Shown: positions 4,574-5,009 of the stretch, in pieces
Position numbering within the stretch: the first letter of the stretch is position 1
Layout: the number at the start of each line of letters is the position of its first letter
NCBI GenBank assembly: GCA_031384695.1
Contig: JANNAV010000321.1
Location: 1-5,009, forward strand
Source: JANNAV01 sp031384695
GTDB taxonomy: Bacteria; Pseudomonadota; Alphaproteobacteria; Rhodobacterales; Rhodobacteraceae
Direction of reading: 5' to 3'
DNA length: 5,009 nt
Notes under the pieces: model-generated
Databases searched by the model: none
What the model saw: the letters and a program-made list of their open reading frames with translations, nothing else
Told to the model about the DNA's origin: nothing
Made by a program: the position numbers and the translations under genes

Positions 4574-5009
4574 GTGGTCGGCAGAGTGCAAAGAGTGTTC
4601 GGGCGCTATGCTGCGCGTCATCTGGTGGTCAGCCGCCCCGGCCTGCAGCTGTGCGATGCCGCGGCCCGCGCGGTGGGCGAGATCACCAGCATCAGCCTGC
4701 GCAATGACCGGCTGGTGGTGGAAGGCCAATGCGCCGCCGATCTTGTGATGCTGGAACTTGACGGGCGGCACCGGGTGCGGGTGCCTGGTGCCGACGGTAT
4801 TGCAGGGGGGATCGGGGCTGCCGCCCACCGGGGCCGCTTCCGGCTGGATCTGCCCTATGCGCCCGGCCCGGCGGTGTTCTCGCTGACCCTCGACGGCGAA
4901 ACCGCCGCGACCCCGCTGCCCGGCTTTTCCGGGATGCGCCTGCAACTGGCCCGCCTCGCACTTTGGCCGCGCTTTGGGATCGCCAGCCTCTGGGCCCTGC
5001 CCGCCGCCT
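4574..5009 (+). CDS. Unknown protein, N-terminal part (runs off the window)
   Basis: An open frame from the GTG at 4574 runs to the window end, giving 145 residues with no stop. I do not recognise a family. The sequence begins with a basic segment (VGRVQRVFGRYAARHLVV, residues 2-19). It continues with alternating short hydrophobic and charged runs that look like beta strands (RLVVEG 46-51, LVMLELDGRHRVRV 57-70, RFRLDL 88-93, VFSLTLDGE 101-109), and ends in a more hydrophobic Leu/Ala/Trp-rich stretch (about 122-145). There is no signal peptide. A coding origin is supported by the good ribosome binding site and the high third-position GC. Divergence from a glycosyltransferase suggests a polysaccharide-related role, perhaps a glycosyltransferase with an N-terminal beta domain, but this is a guess from position. 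Confidence 0.65.
   Translation, partial: MVGRVQRVFGRYAARHLVVSRPGLQLCDAAARAVGEITSISLRNDRLVVEGQCAADLVMLELDGRHRVRVPGADGIAGGIGAAAHRGRFRLDLPYAPGPAVFSLTLDGETAATPLPGFSGMRLQLARLALWPRFGIASLWALPAA

Noticed and set aside
4445..4945. A 166-aa minus-strand open frame opposite the last gene.
   Set aside because: The plus-strand frame has a Shine-Dalgarno sequence and a better amino-acid composition; this one has neither and reads through the tandem repeats.

Overview
The window looks like the replication and partition core of an alphaproteobacterial extrachromosomal replicon, most likely from the Rhodobacteraceae (Rhodobacter/Paracoccus/roseobacter group). The evidence is the very GC-rich coding sequence, a RepA initiator of the type common on Rhodobacterales plasmids, and a ParA-like gene divergent from it. 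No database search was possible, so the taxonomy is inference.

Layout. Positions 2-397 (+) hold the 3' end of manC, the phosphomannose-isomerase cupin domain of a GDP-mannose-producing enzyme. Converging on it is repA (463-1500, -), a complete plasmid replication initiator. Between repA and the divergent parA lies a 504-bp non-coding stretch with the parts of an iteron origin: a perfect DnaA box (1613-1621), three direct repeats at an exact 22-bp period (1662-1727), and an AT-rich block (core 1797-1836) that is the likely melting region. A pair of 10-bp direct repeats (1945-1954, 1964-1973) sits just before the parA ribosome binding site.

parA (2005-3414, +) encodes an N-terminal DNA-binding-type region plus a ParA/MinD-type ATPase fold. 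Its Walker A motif has lost both lysines, and the gene carries two 15-bp (pentapeptide) tandem arrays and a run of ten G. No parB follows it. Instead a GT2 glycosyltransferase resembling rhamnosyltransferases (3443-4390, -) converges on it, with three 14-bp tandem repeats at the junction. A divergent gene (4574 to the window end, +) begins after a short tandem-repeat array, has a clear Shine-Dalgarno sequence and a GTG start, and is of unknown function.

Taken together, repA, the origin and parA would maintain the replicon, while manC and the glycosyltransferase point to surface polysaccharide production. This fits the recalled picture of roseobacter biofilm/exopolysaccharide plasmids with RepA-type replication modules, but the window is too short to prove it. 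The most unusual features are the degenerate ParA nucleotide-binding motif, the lack of parB next to parA, and the clustering of several different short tandem-repeat arrays in and around parA.
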